In this document: piece after piece, positions 23,969 to 37,400 of the stretch | How the letters are laid out: the number at the start of each line of letters is the position of its first letter | Position numbering within the stretch: the stretch's first letter is position 1 | Assembly (NCBI RefSeq): GCF_051014445.1 | Contig: NC_135141.1 | Span: 15,376,001-15,440,000 of the forward strand | DNA: 64,000 nucleotides | Reading direction: 5' to 3' | Source: Colletes latitarsis | Taxonomy: Eukaryota > Arthropoda > Insecta > Hymenoptera > Colletidae | The notes under the pieces: generated by a model | Database searches by the model: none | The model's input: only the letters and a program-made list of their open reading frames with translations | Told to the model about the DNA's origin: nothing | Position numbers and translations under genes: made by a program

Positions 23969-26466
23969 CAGGATACTCGGCCATCTCTGGGAAAAATTTT
24001 AATGGGTGATTCTAGAGGCCAAAATAACACGAAAATCAAGAATACCAATTCGTTGATGGAGGCTTCGTTAAAAAGTTAATAACATTTAAAGTTCCGTTCA
24101 TACTGAATTTTTTTCTCGAAAATGCGTAAGATTTCGGGGGTATGTCTATTCACCAAAAATGATTGTAATTAACTCTCGCAACCGAAAATAATTTTTTCAG
24201 AACGATTTGAAATTTTTTAATTTCACCGAAAAATTTCAGCACATACTCGAATTTTTTTCTCGAAAGTGGATAGAATTTCAATGGTATGACTCATGACCAA
24301 AAATGATTGTAATTGACCCCCGTAATCGAAAATAATTTTTCCAGAACGATTTGACATTTTTCAATTTCGCCGAAAACTTCGGGCGCCTACCACCATGTCG
24401 ATTTTTCTTAAAAATTAGTTTTTCATTTTTTGTGATTTTGTTTGACGCCTTACAGAAAAGTTGTCTGATACTTTTTTGTACGTACCCATGAGCTCTACTC
24501 CAGAAGAAAGTTTCATTGAAATATATTCACTATTGTAAGAGTTATGGCTGTTTGATAATTGGACCATTTTTATGGGGTTTTTCTCAGTTTACGGAGTCAA
24601 TGATCAACTTTTCGAATATTTTTGCAATCTCTATATATTCTTCATCTAAATACGCGTCGTTTGCGTTTTTGAAAATTAAAATCGTCCAATCCGTTCAGGA
24701 GTTATGATGTCTTAAAGATTCGCATGAAATTTCGGAGAACGATTTCTGGCCTGAAATTAGATTTTCAGTAAGGAATTTTTTTCTCGAAAATGCGTAAGAT
24801 TTCGGGGGTATGTATAATGACCAAAAATAATTGCGATCGACTCTTGCAACGGAAAGTAATTTTTTTTAAACGATTTGAAAAATTCTTTTTTCTGCCAAAA
24901 AATTGCAATATCTACCCGATTTTTTTTCTCGAAAGTGGGTAGAATTTCAGGGGTAGGTCTGTTCACCAAAAATGATTGCAATTGACCCCCGCAACTGAAA
25001 ATAATTTTTCCAAAACGATTTGAAATTCTTTAATTTTGTCGAAAAATTTCACACCTTCTTGAATTTTTTTCTAGGAACTGGGTAGGATTTCGGGAATATG
25101 ACTCTTCACCATAAATGATTGTAATTGATCCCTACAGCCAAAAATATTTTTTTTAGAGTGATTTGAAATTTCTTTTTCGCCGAAAAATTTGAGCACCTAC
25201 CCCCTGTCGATTTTTCTTAAAAATTCGATTTTGATTTTTAGTCATTTTATTTGACGCCCCACAGAAAAGTTGTCTAATACTTGTTTGTAGGTACCTATGA
25301 GCTCTACTTCAGAAAAAACTTTCACTGAAACATATTCACAATTGTAGGAGTTATGGCTGTTTGAAAATTGGACCATTTTTATGGGGTTTTTCTCATTTTG
25401 CGAGGTCAAGGACCAACTTTTCGAATACTTTTAGAATTTGTACATATTCTCCATCAAAATACGCGTAGTTTGCTTTTTTAAACATTAAAATCGTCCAATC
25501 CGTTTAGAAGTTATGACGTTTTAAATATATGCATAAAATTTCAGGGAAGCATTTCTGGCCTCACGTTAGATTTTCGATAAACAATTTTTTTCTCAAAAAT
25601 GCGTAGGATTTCGGGGGTATGTATAATGACCAAAAATGATTGTAATTGACCCCCACAACCAAAAACAATTTTTGTAGAATTAAATAAAAATTTCTATTTT
25701 CGTCGAAAAATTTAGGCACCCCTATCCCTGTCGATTTTTCTTAAAAACTCGTTTTTCATTTTTACTATTTTTGTTTGACGCCCTACATAAAAGTTGTGTA
25801 ATACTTTTTTGTAGGTACTTATGAGCTCTACCCCAGAAAAAAGTTTCATTAAAATATATTCACTATTGTAAAAGTTATGACTGTTTGAAAATTGGATAAC
25901 TTTTAGGGAGTTTTTCTCACTTTACGGTGTTAAGGAGCAACTTCCCAAATATTTTTATATTATTATATTTCATATTAAAGTTTATTGTAATTGACCCCCA
26001 CAACCGAAAATAATTTTTTTAGAACGTTTTGAAAAATTCCTTTCTCACCGAAAAATTTCAACACCTACTCGAATTTTTTTCTCAAAAATGGATAGGATTT
26101 CGATAGTATGACTCATGACCAAAAATGATTGTAATTGTCCCCTGCAAACGAAAATAATTTTTCCAGTACGATTTGAAATTTTTTCTTTTCATCGAAAAAT
26201 TGAGGCACCTAATTAGATTTTCGGTAAGGAATTTTTTTCTGGAAAGTGCGTTGGATTTTGGTGGTATGTGTAATGACCAAAAATTATTGTAATGGACCCC
26301 CGCAACCGAAAATAATTTTTCCAGAACGATTTGAAATTTTTGAATTTAATTGTTAATAACTTTTTAACGAAGCCTCCATCAACAAATTGGTATTCTCGAT
26401 TTTTGTCTTATTTTGCCCTCTAGAATCTCTCATTAAAATTTTTCCCATGTGTAACCAAACACCCTT
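23969..26466 (+). mobile_element. T4: complete T-family element, 2498 bp
   Basis: Left tip CAGGATACTCGGCCATC after TA at 23967-23968. Right tip is accaaacaccctt followed by TA at 26467-26468, the final G replaced by T. Order is a-to-b, so it lies opposite to T3, with a 1.67-kb spacer between them. It holds several X and Y modules, including blocks near-identical to the complement of T3. Confidence 0.92.
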
Positions 26467-26468
26467 TA

Positions 26469-27040
26469 TACGTTTAGAATGGGTCAAAAGTTAGCACAAT
26501 TAATTACGCAAGGACTTACAAAAGGACCTAATATTTAAACAATTAAACGAAGCAATCGATTAAAATTGATCAGAAAATCTTGACGTTTCAGGTGATCTAT
26601 TATTCTTCGTTATTCAAAAGAGGCTGTTCGCATAAATATGTACTCATGAACATTGATAATACTCTTACGACAAGACTATGCGTAATAAAAGAGGAATAAA
26701 TCACTTAAAAGATATAAATTATATACCCCTATCTAGTTTCTCTATCATTTTAATAAAAGTGAGTTTGTTAATTGTCACAGCAATAAAAAAAAATATACAA
26801 GTTTGACAGGTTTGTATATAACCATGTAATTAAATCAAAGCGTAATTGTTTTTCTTGTGCTTAATTCTAAATTAATCAAACGACTAAAAGGTCTTTCCAA
26901 GCAAAAAGAAATTTTATTCATTGACGTTTAAAAATGAAAAAACTCAGCATATTTTACTTTGCGTTTTCAGATGTGTAATAATTAAATGATGGCGATAAAA
27001 ATAATGTTGGAAATACGTAGCAATAACCGTTGAATTTAAG
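26469..27040. other. AT-rich DNA, nothing definite
   Basis: AT-rich unique sequence to the right of T4. No recognisable signal. Confidence 0.45.
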
Positions 27041-28200
27041 TTTAACAAGGTGATAAAATTCTCTGTTGGTCGGTCGTTTTGGTCCGACAAGAATTCTTTC
27101 AACGCCCACACAATTTAAATATAATCTTTCACAAAACCTTAAACCGTCACTTTAACCCTAGGATTAGCGAGAAGGGTAATTTTCCTCTTCTGCCCGACCA
27201 CCTGATTTCCGATTCCCTTTTTAAGAGATTCCACTAATCCGTGGTCAACGGAACGCCGAAATTACTGCCTGGCTTTCTCGTGAATATCGTCTTCTCAACG
27301 ACTCTAATTACCTTCTTCAACGAAACAATTACGACACGAAACGCAACTAAATTTGCGGTCCTACATAAGCAATGATAATTCAATACCAAAAGACATTTCG
27401 ACTCTGGATTTAAAAGTATTTATTACTACCAATGTTTATTATTTCGCAGAATTTCTTTTCAAATCAAAAATTGCTTCGAACAACTTTTGTAGGAAAGTGA
27501 GAATTTTGCATCCGATCTTGATGGCTAGGAAATGCAGACGTTTCTTCAAATACGTAACTGTAACTTCGTTAGGAAACGTGTTTTTTAATGGAATCTCACT
27601 TGCTTCGAAGGAAAATAATCATACTTTTTTTGTAATTTGGCAACTCCCTTTTTGAAGGGTCGACTGAAATAAAATCGAACTATGAAAAGAAAATGGTAAC
27701 AAAGTTACGTGTCTATTTGTCGACAGTTCTAATTCGATGATCAGAGATTCTTGTACGTTGAGAACCCAAAAGGAAAAGGTCAAAGATTAGACGATTTTAT
27801 TAAAATCTTAAATCTGTTGTGTTCTAAATAAATCGTTGCATTCACCGTAGGAAAGCGAAAATCGTTTGGTCGCTAATTGAATTTGCACGCGAGCGGCAGA
27901 AACCCACCTGATTTTTGTTGGACCAGATCGAGGAATGTGAAGATCATCGGGATCGACGAAGGAATGCACCGATCGAAGGGTCGTCTAGGAAGGTCCAGAG
28001 GACCTTTAAAGATCCACGGCATTTCGGAGACAAACGATTCGGCGGTAGCAAAGGGCTTCCTGGAAAGTCCTGAAAAAGGCTTCGCGTTCCAGCGAAGGTG
28101 GTCCTCGATATCTCGAACTCGAAGGATCTTTCGGTACGATTCCTAACCAAGTGTATATTTAACGATCGAAAAAGAAATATTATCGTAAGTGATCGATCAT
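27041..28200. other. Two GC-richer patches with short open frames, unassigned
   Basis: Patches at about 27060-27350 and 27850-28150 are GC-richer than the flanks. Open frames include 100 codons plus at 27353-27655, 89 codons plus at 27877-28146 and 91 codons minus at 27944-28219. None shows a domain I recognise, and the last two overlap on opposite strands. Candidate exons or regulatory DNA. Confidence 0.25.
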
Positions 28201-28721
28201 GAGTCGCGAGATTTTTCATAAGACAATGTGCAAATTCTTCGAACGTTTGAATTTATTTATACTTTCCAGAAAAGATAATATATCTAAAATATTGTATTTA
28301 TCACGATTGTTCTGTTCCTGTCACTTTCTACGAGAATATCATTCGTATGTTACTAATAAAGTAATAGAGGCTAAAAATTGTAATGGTTAACAAAAAGTTC
28401 GTTTGAATATCAGTGTAAATTAAAAAATGCCAGTAGTTTCCAGTTTTGAAAGAAGAGCTACTACATGATAAAAAGAGTCTCGTTTCATAGCAACAAATTG
28501 TTCGTCTGAATTCGTCTGTCAATTGTTTGTTTCGTTAAATTTAGACTATTTAAGGGGAGCATTAATTTACGTTCTATGGTTACCCATTCTCGCTTCATAC
28601 ACCGTAGACATTTTTTTTTTATTTCAAGTATAAAAATTATATGTAATAAAACCGGTTCGTGAAACTTTCACAGGCAATATTCGGGAAAAAAAGTATAAAA
28701 GTCCAATTGCTAGATTTAATA
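28201..28721. other. AT-rich DNA, nothing definite
   Basis: AT-rich sequence up to T5. Short frames only (63 and 64 codons on opposite strands), with no motif. Confidence 0.45.
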
Positions 28722-28723
28722 TA

Positions 28724-29362
28724 CAGGGTATTCGACCACCCTTGGGAAAAATTTTAATGTAGGATTCTAGAGGCCGAAATAAGACGAAAATCAAGAATAT
28801 CAATTTGTTGATTGAGGCTTCGTTAAAAAGTTATTAACGTTTAAAGTTTGGCTCGTACTGAATTTTTTTCTCGAAAGTGGGTAAGATTTCGGGGGTATGT
28901 GAATTCACCAAAAATGATTGTAATTGACCCCCACAAACGAATATAATTTTTCCAGAATTATGTGAAATCTTTTAATTTTATCGAATTTAGTCACCTAATT
29001 AGATTTCTGATAAGGAATTTTTTTCTCGAAAGTGCGTAAGATTTCGAGGTTATGTGTAATGACCAAACATGATTGTAATTGACCCCTGTAACCGAAAATA
29101 ATTTTTCCAGAACGATTTGAAATTTTTTAATTTTGTCGAAAAATTTCAGCACCTACCCCCTGTCGATGTTTCTTAAAAATTCATTTTTCATTTTTAATAA
29201 ATTTGGTTGGCGCTGTACAGAAAAATTGTTTAATACTTTTTTGTAGATATCCATGAACTCTAGTTTCCCTCAAAATTTCAATGAAATATATTCACTATTG
29301 TAGGAGTTATGATTGTTTGAATATTGGACCATTTTTATAAGGTTTTTCTCATTTTGTGAAGT
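28724..29362 (+). mobile_element. T5: T-family element truncated on the right
   Basis: Left tip CAGGGTATTCGACCACCC after TA at 28722-28723, then a type-a sub-end, X modules and the start of a Y module. Similarity stops near 29362 (after tctcattttgtgaag) inside the Y module, with no right terminus. Confidence 0.85.
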
Positions 29363-29651
29363 TTCATGATTGTTACAACTTGTTCACGTGACTCTCTTTG
29401 GAAAAAACTTTGTTTTATCGTTAAATAATAATTACTTGTCTGCACATTAATATATGACAAATTGTCCTGTATCTTTTATTTATTTGAAAGGAGTACATTG
29501 TTCCATCTATGGTAAGTGGTGGGGAATTACATGCTAGGGAGAAAATAGACAATTACCTAGGATCCTGAATTATTTAATATTAGGACAAAACTTTTCATAT
29601 CAGCGAGAATAATGAAAATAGTAAGATGTGCAAGGCAAAACAAACGCTTTA
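29363..29651. other. Short linker between T5 and T6
   Basis: AT-rich non-repetitive sequence of under 300 bp separating two same-orientation T elements. Nothing recognised. Confidence 0.4.
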
Positions 29652-29653
29652 TA

Positions 29654-31658
29654 CAGGGTGCTCGGCCACCCCTGAGAAAAATTTTAATGGGGGACTCTAG
29701 AGGCCAAAATAAGACGAAAATCAAAAATATCAATTTGTTGATGGAGGCTTCATTAAAAAGTTAATAACATTTAAAGTTCCGTTCATACTGAATTTTTTTC
29801 TCGAAAGTGGGTAGGATTTCGGGAGTATGTGTGTTCACCAAAAATGACTGTAATTGACCCCTGCAACCGAATATAATTTTTCCAGAATTATGAAAAATTT
29901 TTTAATTTTGTCGAAAAATTTCATACTTTCTCAAATTTTTTTCTTGAAAATGCGTAAGAATTCATGGGTATGTGTGTTCACCAAAAATGATTGTAATTGA
30001 CCCCTGCAACCGAATATAATTTTTCCAGAATTATCTGAAATTTTGTAATTTCGTCGAAAAATTTCACACATTCTCGAATTTTTTTCTTGAAAATGCGTAA
30101 GAGTTCAGGGGTATGTGTAATGACCAAAAATGACTGTAATTGACTCCCGCAACCGAAAATAATTTTTCCAGAATTATGTGAAAGTTTCTTTTTGCGTCGA
30201 AAAATTTGGGCTCCTAATTAGATTTTCGGTGAGTAATTTTTTTCTCGAAAGTGCGTAGAATTTCGAGGTTATGTGTAATGACCAAAAACGATTGTAATTG
30301 ACCCCCGCAACCGAATATAATTTTTCCAGAATTATGTAAAATTTTTGTTTTTCGTCGAAAAATTTCACACATTCTCGAATTTTTTTCTTGAAAATGCGTA
30401 AGAGTTCATGGGTATGTGTAATGACCAAAAATGACTGTAATTGACCCCCGCAACCGAATAGAATTTTTCCGGAATTATGTGAAATTTTTGTTTTTTGTCG
30501 AAAAATTTAGGTTCCCAATTAGATTTTCGGTAAGGAATTTTTTTCTCGAAAACGCGTAGGATTTCAGAGGTATGTGTAATGACCAAAAACGATTGTAATT
30601 GACCCCCGTAACCGAATATAATTTTTCCAGAATTATGTGAAATTTTGTAAATTCGTCGAAAAATTTCACACCTTCTCAAATTTTTTTCTTGAAAATGCGT
30701 AAGAGTTCATGGGTATGTGTAATGACCAAAAATAACTATAATTGACCCCCGCAACCGAATATAATTTTTCCAGGATTATCTGAAATTTCTTTTTTTCGTC
30801 GAAAAATTTAGGCTCTTAATTAGATTTTCGATAAGGAATTTTTTTCTCGAAAACGCGTAGGATTTCAGAGGTATGTGTAATAACCAAAAACGATTGTAAT
30901 TGACCCCCGCAACCGAATATAATTTTTCCAGAATTATGTGAAATTTTGTAATTTCGTCGAAAAATTTCACACATTCTCGAATTTTTTTCTTGAAAATGCG
31001 TAAGAGTTCATGGGTATGTGTAATGACCAAAAATGACTATAATTGACCCCCACAACCGAATACAATTTATCCAGAATTATGTGAAATTTTTTTTTCGTCG
31101 AAAAATTTAGGCTCCTAATTAAATTTTCGGTAAGGAATTTTTTTCTCGAAAATTCGTAGGATTTCGGGGGTATGTGTAATGACGAAAAAGGATTGTAATT
31201 AACCCTCATAACCGAATATAATTTTTCCAGAATTATGTGAAATTTTTATTTTTCGTCGAAAAATTTCATACTTTCTCGAATTTTTTTCTTGAAAATGCGT
31301 AAGAATTCATGGGTATGTGTAATGACCAAAAATGACTGTAATTGACCCCCACAACCGAAAATAATTTTTCCAGAATTATGTGAAATTTTTTAATTTTGTC
31401 GAAAAATTTCACACCTTCTCAAATTTTTTTCTTGAAAATGCGTAAGAGTTCATGGGTATGTGTAATGACCAAAAATGACTGTAATTGACCCCCACAACCG
31501 AAAATAATTTTTCCAGAATGATTTGAAACTTTTGAATTGAATTGTTAATAACTTTTTAACGAAGCCTCCATCAAGAAATTGGTATTCTTGATTTTCGTCT
31601 TATTTTGACATCTAGAATCCTCTATTAAAGTTTTTCCCATGGGTGGCCGAACACCCTG
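29654..31658 (+). mobile_element. T6: complete T-family element made of X modules only, 2005 bp
   Basis: Left tip CAGGGTGCTCGGCCACC after TA at 29652-29653. Right tip gaacaccctg is followed by TA at 31659-31660. Order is a-to-b. It has no Y module. From about 30060 to 31480 it is an array of two alternating X variants: one with cacattctcg and gtaagagttcatggg, the other with ctaattagattttcgg. The dimer repeats every ~300 bp (about 30061, 30365, 30665, 30965 and 31265). Module-derived frames of 64-104 codons repeat on the minus strand. Confidence 0.92.
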
Positions 31659-31660
31659 TA

Positions 31661-32110
31661 CATTCTTTGAACCGCAATCTAAGATCGATCGGTCCGTGTC
31701 TCGATCGTGAAACGATGATCGTCCACGCAAGACCAATTAGCCTGTTAATGCAATCAGCAAATTGGCGCCAATGTCGCGGTCGACTGCTTTCCCACAAAGT
31801 TCCAAGCGGAAGATCGGCCCAATTACGCGTTAGAGTGATAATTGGTGAATTTATAGTCGGCCGTGTCTCGGTCGCCGGTCGAGCGATCTCCTCCATTCGC
31901 CTGGGACGAGGAATTAATTGTCTAATTATCGTTAATACTGGCCCTCCAACGATCCTCTCCCCACCATTCACGCAATTTCTCGATCGAACACCGTTGCGAC
32001 CACGCTTCGCCGTCTGACGCTCGAATTATTCGTTGAAACGGTGCATAACGAGGTCAGCGATCAATTAATTAAACACCAGGAGCAGTTACCGAGATCATTT
32101 TAAAACTATC
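31661..32110. promoter_or_regulatory. GC-rich island with homeodomain-like and palindromic sites, candidate enhancer
   Basis: Compact CpG-rich block immediately right of T6. It contains the perfect palindrome attggcgccaat (31761-31772), which includes an E2F-like TTGGCGCC, and several TAATTG/AATTA cores (ggaattaattgtctaatta near 31910). Both strands are open for about 120 codons (31643-32017 plus, 31612-31971 minus) with no recognisable domain, and both frames start inside T6. Non-coding regulatory DNA is my preferred reading, as inference only. Confidence 0.35.
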
Positions 32111-33200
32111 GACGCGTTGATAATACTCTTTTTTGCGTTTTATTAACACGAAACGATACTGGCGTTGATTTCATAATCGGTCCGCAAATCGATTTTTTGG
32201 AACGAAGTAGAAACAGGGTCGGGTTCCAAGAAAGAGCTGACCCCCTCCCCCCCCTTTTAAGGATCATGGAATTTAAAAAAATATATTCAATATTCATTTG
32301 ACATTACATTCTATAAATGTTTTCTCTGAATGTTATTTAAATATTGAATTTATATTTTTCAGATATTGGATTCACACTTTTTAAATATCTAGTTTATACC
32401 CCCTGAATATTCACTTTACATTTTTTAAATATCTCGTTTATATTCTCTGAATATTTAGCTTATATTTTTTAAACATTCAATTTATATTTTTTGCACATGT
32501 ATACAATATTCAGAATGATGAAAGAATGCGGCTTAAAAAACATTTTTCCAATATTTTTGTGCCACTAGGGTACTAGTATACGTATTTTTAACAAAAAATT
32601 ACTATTTATAACTTGTTTCCATTTTTGTTACATTGAAATAACATGACAATTTTTGAATCGATTTTGTCAAAATGAGAACTTGGTTAGTTAAATCAAGCAA
32701 ATTGTCCTAAATGTTCTAGTGTTAGTTTCTATATAATTAATTAAACAAATTGAATGTAACCTAACCCTAAAATGACCAACGAGAAGGGGGGAGGTCTGAC
32801 GTCTCCACTGATCAGACATTTTTAAAAATAAGCTATCGATGTGAAATATTCCCAAAAAATTATTTATTGTCGCTTATGCAATTGGATTCGTGTTAAAAAA
32901 TCGGATTTGATTCGATTTACCAAAAGAAAAAAAATGATACAGAAACAATGTAACGTAACGGTTCGTAAGGTTTTAAATTGAGCAAATTTTACTAAAAACA
33001 TTACTGTACTTTTTGTTTGCTAATGTACAAACTACCATTTACTTAAATAAAAATATCTGTGTTTAATCCTCGTTCATTTCGATCCAAATCTGAATTTTAT
33101 TATTCCATACTCCAGTACAAGATTTCTGATTGAAATGCTGTGTTAGTGTATTTTTTAATTGTTCATTTGTTGGTATTATTCATTTTTGAACCACACTTAA
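32111..33200. other. AT-rich DNA, nothing definite
   Basis: AT-rich, with a loose repeat of tatattttttaaatatct-like words near 32330-32480 and a C-run at about 32242-32254. No gene recognised. Confidence 0.45.
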
Positions 33201-34119
33201 CATTATTATTATCGTTAGTTATTAAAAAGTAGCACTTCGCGACATAGAAACGAACAGTTTGCATTGGGAGGGCTAGAGATCGTCTTCTTTAATGAAAAGT
33301 ATGGAAAACATTGAGGATAATTTCGCTGAAAAATATTGGCCAAGTACCGATATCGCTCTTCGAAGTTAAATTGAAAGCAGATGTCGCTAATAACCATATA
33401 CAGCAGTTGATGCGACGTTAAAGAATTTATTTTGAAAAAAGGCAGCGAAACAAACGCTCCCGCCAAAAAATAAACGATCGATAACCCAGCAGGCGGTCAA
33501 TAAACGCGCTCGAAAATCGTCTGGGCTGCGAAGCAGGATAGTTTTTCGCCGCGTTCCACGAGATCCTCCGACAGGACGTCCATCAATGGCATACTAAACC
33601 CATGCCCAGTATTCTAGGATAGAATATTAATAAATATGTAATATTACTTACTTATTTTGGCGTGTAGAGGTTTAGCAGACAGTAGACAAGTTACTCATAA
33701 GTCAACAGACAGATGTTCGTTCGAATTGAAAAGAGTAAATTAAGATACACTTGTAATTTTTATTTTTATGCTTCACTGTAAAGTTTGTTTCTCTGCCATC
33801 AATTTAAATTGAATTTAAAATTGAAAGACAAGTTAAAGAAAAGCGTTCTGTGATATGCTTTCCGATTTCTGAAAATGCAAAAGCATCTGATATTTAATTC
33901 TGGTTGCTTTGTACGTAGAAGTTGACCGGTTCAAAAGTGGCTAATGTTATCGATGCTTTCTACGCGGAACGACCAATTGTTTCAACAATAATTCCGAAAT
34001 CTCTCATTAATGAACATAGTCGAAGGGAGAGACCCAATTTTCTGTGATTTTTTGGAACAATGTACTGTTAATTCAAATGAAATCTGGGATATTGAAAAAG
34101 TGAGATGACATGCAGAGAA
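33201..34119. other. Mixed unique sequence, nothing definite
   Basis: Short frames only (83 codons minus at 33215-33466). The stretch at about 33920-34010 may be a degraded upstream part of the mariner relic that follows, but I cannot show motifs. Confidence 0.35.
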
Positions 34120-34370
34120 AAGGGATAAAATTTCTTTGGGAGGTTCTGTCACATCCGCCTTATACTTCAGACCTCATCCCATCAGATTTCTTCTTCTTTG
34201 GTCCCTTCGAGGAGTCATTATGTCGGGACAAGTTTTACAGTGACAAAGAAGCAAAACAGAAATGTTCAAAATTGGCTCAAACCTGAAGACAAAGAATTCG
34301 TTGTCGTTGGTTAAGAACTAGTAGAATCATTAAGACAGATATCTAATTGTGGCAATTATGCCAAAAATGG
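34120..34370 (+). pseudogene. mariner transposase remnant (C-terminal catalytic region)
   Basis: Translating from about 34139 gives WEVLSHPPYTSDLIPSDFFF, then FGPFEESLCRDKFYSDKEA. This matches the mariner signature around the third catalytic Asp (HPPYSPDLAPSDYHLF, then a region with F-S-D-E). The Asp of PSDF is present; the SPDL motif is altered to TSDL. An in-frame TGA follows at about 34285 and a TAA further on, so it is dead. No terminal repeats or N-terminal DNA-binding half were found nearby. Attribution to mariner proper rather than Tc1 rests on this DD34D-type motif. Confidence 0.8.
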
Positions 34371-34403
34371 ATAAACTGTGAGTTTCATTGATTAAACGGT
34401 ATT

Positions 34404-37400
34404 AAGGGGTTAGGTAACTCTAGCAGTATGGAAAACAAGGCAATTTTTTAAGAAGTAACCAGTCAATTATCCTGAGACTTTGCACTGTATTTAGGTATAA
34501 GAAATATTGAAAAAAACCCTTGGCAATGTTTGAAAAATATTTATAATTAAGCCTACACAGCGCCATGTTTCCGAGCCACTTCATTTTTTGATGCCTAACT
34601 GGTGAGCAGGATTACGGTAAAATGGTTGTCGAAATATTCCATTAACTATGATAAAAGTCCTTAGCATTGACGATGAGACATTTCAATTTGTAGAAAAATG
34701 AACAATATGGCAGATGTTTGAAACCTAAAATCGAATTTTATCAAAAATCGAGTTTTTATTACTAATATTTTGCAGAATTATTAGACAATTTTTAAAAACA
34801 CGGATCGTCAATGCTTAATAAATATAATAGTAAAGATAACTGTAAATTTTCAAAGCAATTGATTAATTAGAACTGGAGTAATTCTGCACACCGTTTTGTA
34901 GAACATAATTCCGAGGAAAATGCATTTAAAGTTTGATATACGCAGATATACAGGGTGTTCAGCCACCTATGGGAAAAATTTTAATGGGAGATTCTAGAGG
35001 CCAAAATGAGACAAAAATCAAGAATACCAATTTGTTGATGGAGACTTCGTTAAAAAGTTATTAACAATTAAATTCAAAAATTTTAGATCGTTCTAAAAAA
35101 ATTATTTTTGATTGCAGGGACCAATTATAATAATTTTTGGTCAATAGACATACCCTCGAAATCCTAACCATTTTCGAGAAAAAAATTCCTTATCGAAAAT
35201 ATAATTTCTGGCCAAAAATGCTTCCCGTAAATTTCATGCGAATCTTTAAAACACCATAACTTCTGAACGGATAGGACGATTTTAATGTTTAAAAAAGCAA
35301 AGGACGCGTATTTTAATGTAGAATATGTCGCAATTATAAAAATATTGGAAAGGTGATTCCTTGGCCCCGTAATGTTAAAAAACCCTCATGAAAATGGTCC
35401 AATTTTCAAACAGCCATAACTCCTATAATAGTGAATATATTTCATTGAAATTTTGTGAAAAACTAGAGTTCAGAGATACCTACAAAAAAGTATTAAACAA
35501 TTTTTCTGTACAGCGCCAACCAAATTTACTAAAAATGAAAAATAAATTTTTAAGAAACATCGACAAGGGGTAGGTGCCGAAATTTTTCGGTGAAATTGAA
35601 AAGTTTCAAATCGTTCTGGAAAAATTATTTTCGGTTACAGGGGTCAATTACAATCATTTTTGGTCATTACACATACCCTCTAAATCCTACGCGTTTCCGA
35701 GAAAAAAAATTCCTAATTGAAAATGTAATTTATGGCCAGAAATATTGCTTGAAAATTTCATGAGAATCTTCAAAATGTCATAACTTTTCAACTGATTGGA
35801 ACATTTTATTATATCAAACGACAAACAAGGCGTATTTTGGTGCAGAATATGTAGACATTCCAAAAATATTCGCAAAGTTGTTCCTTAACCCCGTAAAGTG
35901 AGAAAAACACCCTAAAAATGGTCCAATGTTACAACAGCCATAACGCCTACAATAATGAATATATTTCAATGAAACTTTTTTGGGAAGTAGAGTTCCGGGA
36001 TACCTACAAAAAAGCATTAGACAACTTTTTTGTCGAGAGACGAACGATATTATCAAAAATGAAAAACGAATTTTTAAGAAAAATCGACTGGCTTGCCTTG
36101 CTGAAATTTTTCGACGAAATTGGAAAGTTTCAAATCATTCTGAAAAAATTATTTTCGGTTGCAGGGTTCAATCACAATCATTATTGGTCATTACACATAC
36201 CCAAGAAATTCTATGCATTTTCGAGAAAAAAAATTCCTAATTGAAAATGTAATTTATGGCCAGAAATATTGCTTGAAAATTTCATGAGAATCTTTAAAAT
36301 GTCATAACTTCTTAACGGATTGGAGGATTTTAATATTTCAAACGACAAACAACGCGTATTTTGGTGGAGAATATGTAGAAATTCTAACAATATTGAAAAT
36401 GTTGTTACTTGACACCGTAAAGGGAAAAAACCCATATAAAAATGGTCCAATATTCAAACAGCCATAACTCCTATAATAGTGAATATATTTCAATGAAACT
36501 TTTTTCTGAAGTAGAGCTCAGGGGTACCTACAAAAAAGTATTAGATAACTTTTCTGTAGGACGTCAAGCGAAATTATTAAAAATCAAAAACGAATTTTTA
36601 AGGGAAATCGACGGGGGGTAGGTGCTTAAATTTTTCGATGAATTTGAAAAGTTTCAAATCGTTCTGAAAAAATTATTTTCGGTTGTGGGGGTCAATTATA
36701 ATCATTTTTGGTCAATAGACATACCCTCGAAATCCTAACCATTTTCGAGAAAAAAATTCCTAAATAAAAATACAATTCCAGGCTAGAAATGTACTCCGGA
36801 AATTTTATTCGAATCTTTAAAATACCATAACTTCTGAACGGATTGGACGATTTTAATGTTCAAAAAGCCAAACGATGCGTATTTTAATGTAGAATATGTC
36901 GCAATTATAAAAATATTGGAAAGGTTGTTCCTTGGCTCCGTAATGTTAGAAAACCCCCGTAAAAATGGTCCAATTTTCAAACAGCTATAACTCCTATAAT
37001 AGTGAATATATTTCAATGAAACTTTTTTCTGAAGTAGAGCCCACAGGTATCTACAAAAAAGTATTAAATAACTTTTCTGTAGGACGTCAAGCGAAATTAT
37101 TAAAAATGAAAAACGAATTTTTAAAGAAAATCGACAGGGGGTAGGTGCCTAAATTTTTCGGCGAAATTGAAAAGTTTCAAATCGTTCTGGAAAAATTATT
37201 TTCGGTTGCGGGGGTCAATTATAATCATTTTCGGTGAATAGACATACCCTCGAAATCCTAACCATTTCCGAGAAAAAAATTCCTAAATAAAAATACAATT
37301 CTAGGCTAGAAATGTACCCCGGAAATTTTATTCGAATCTTTAAAATACCATAACTTCTGAACGGATTGGACGATTTTAATGTTCAAAAAGCCAAACGACG

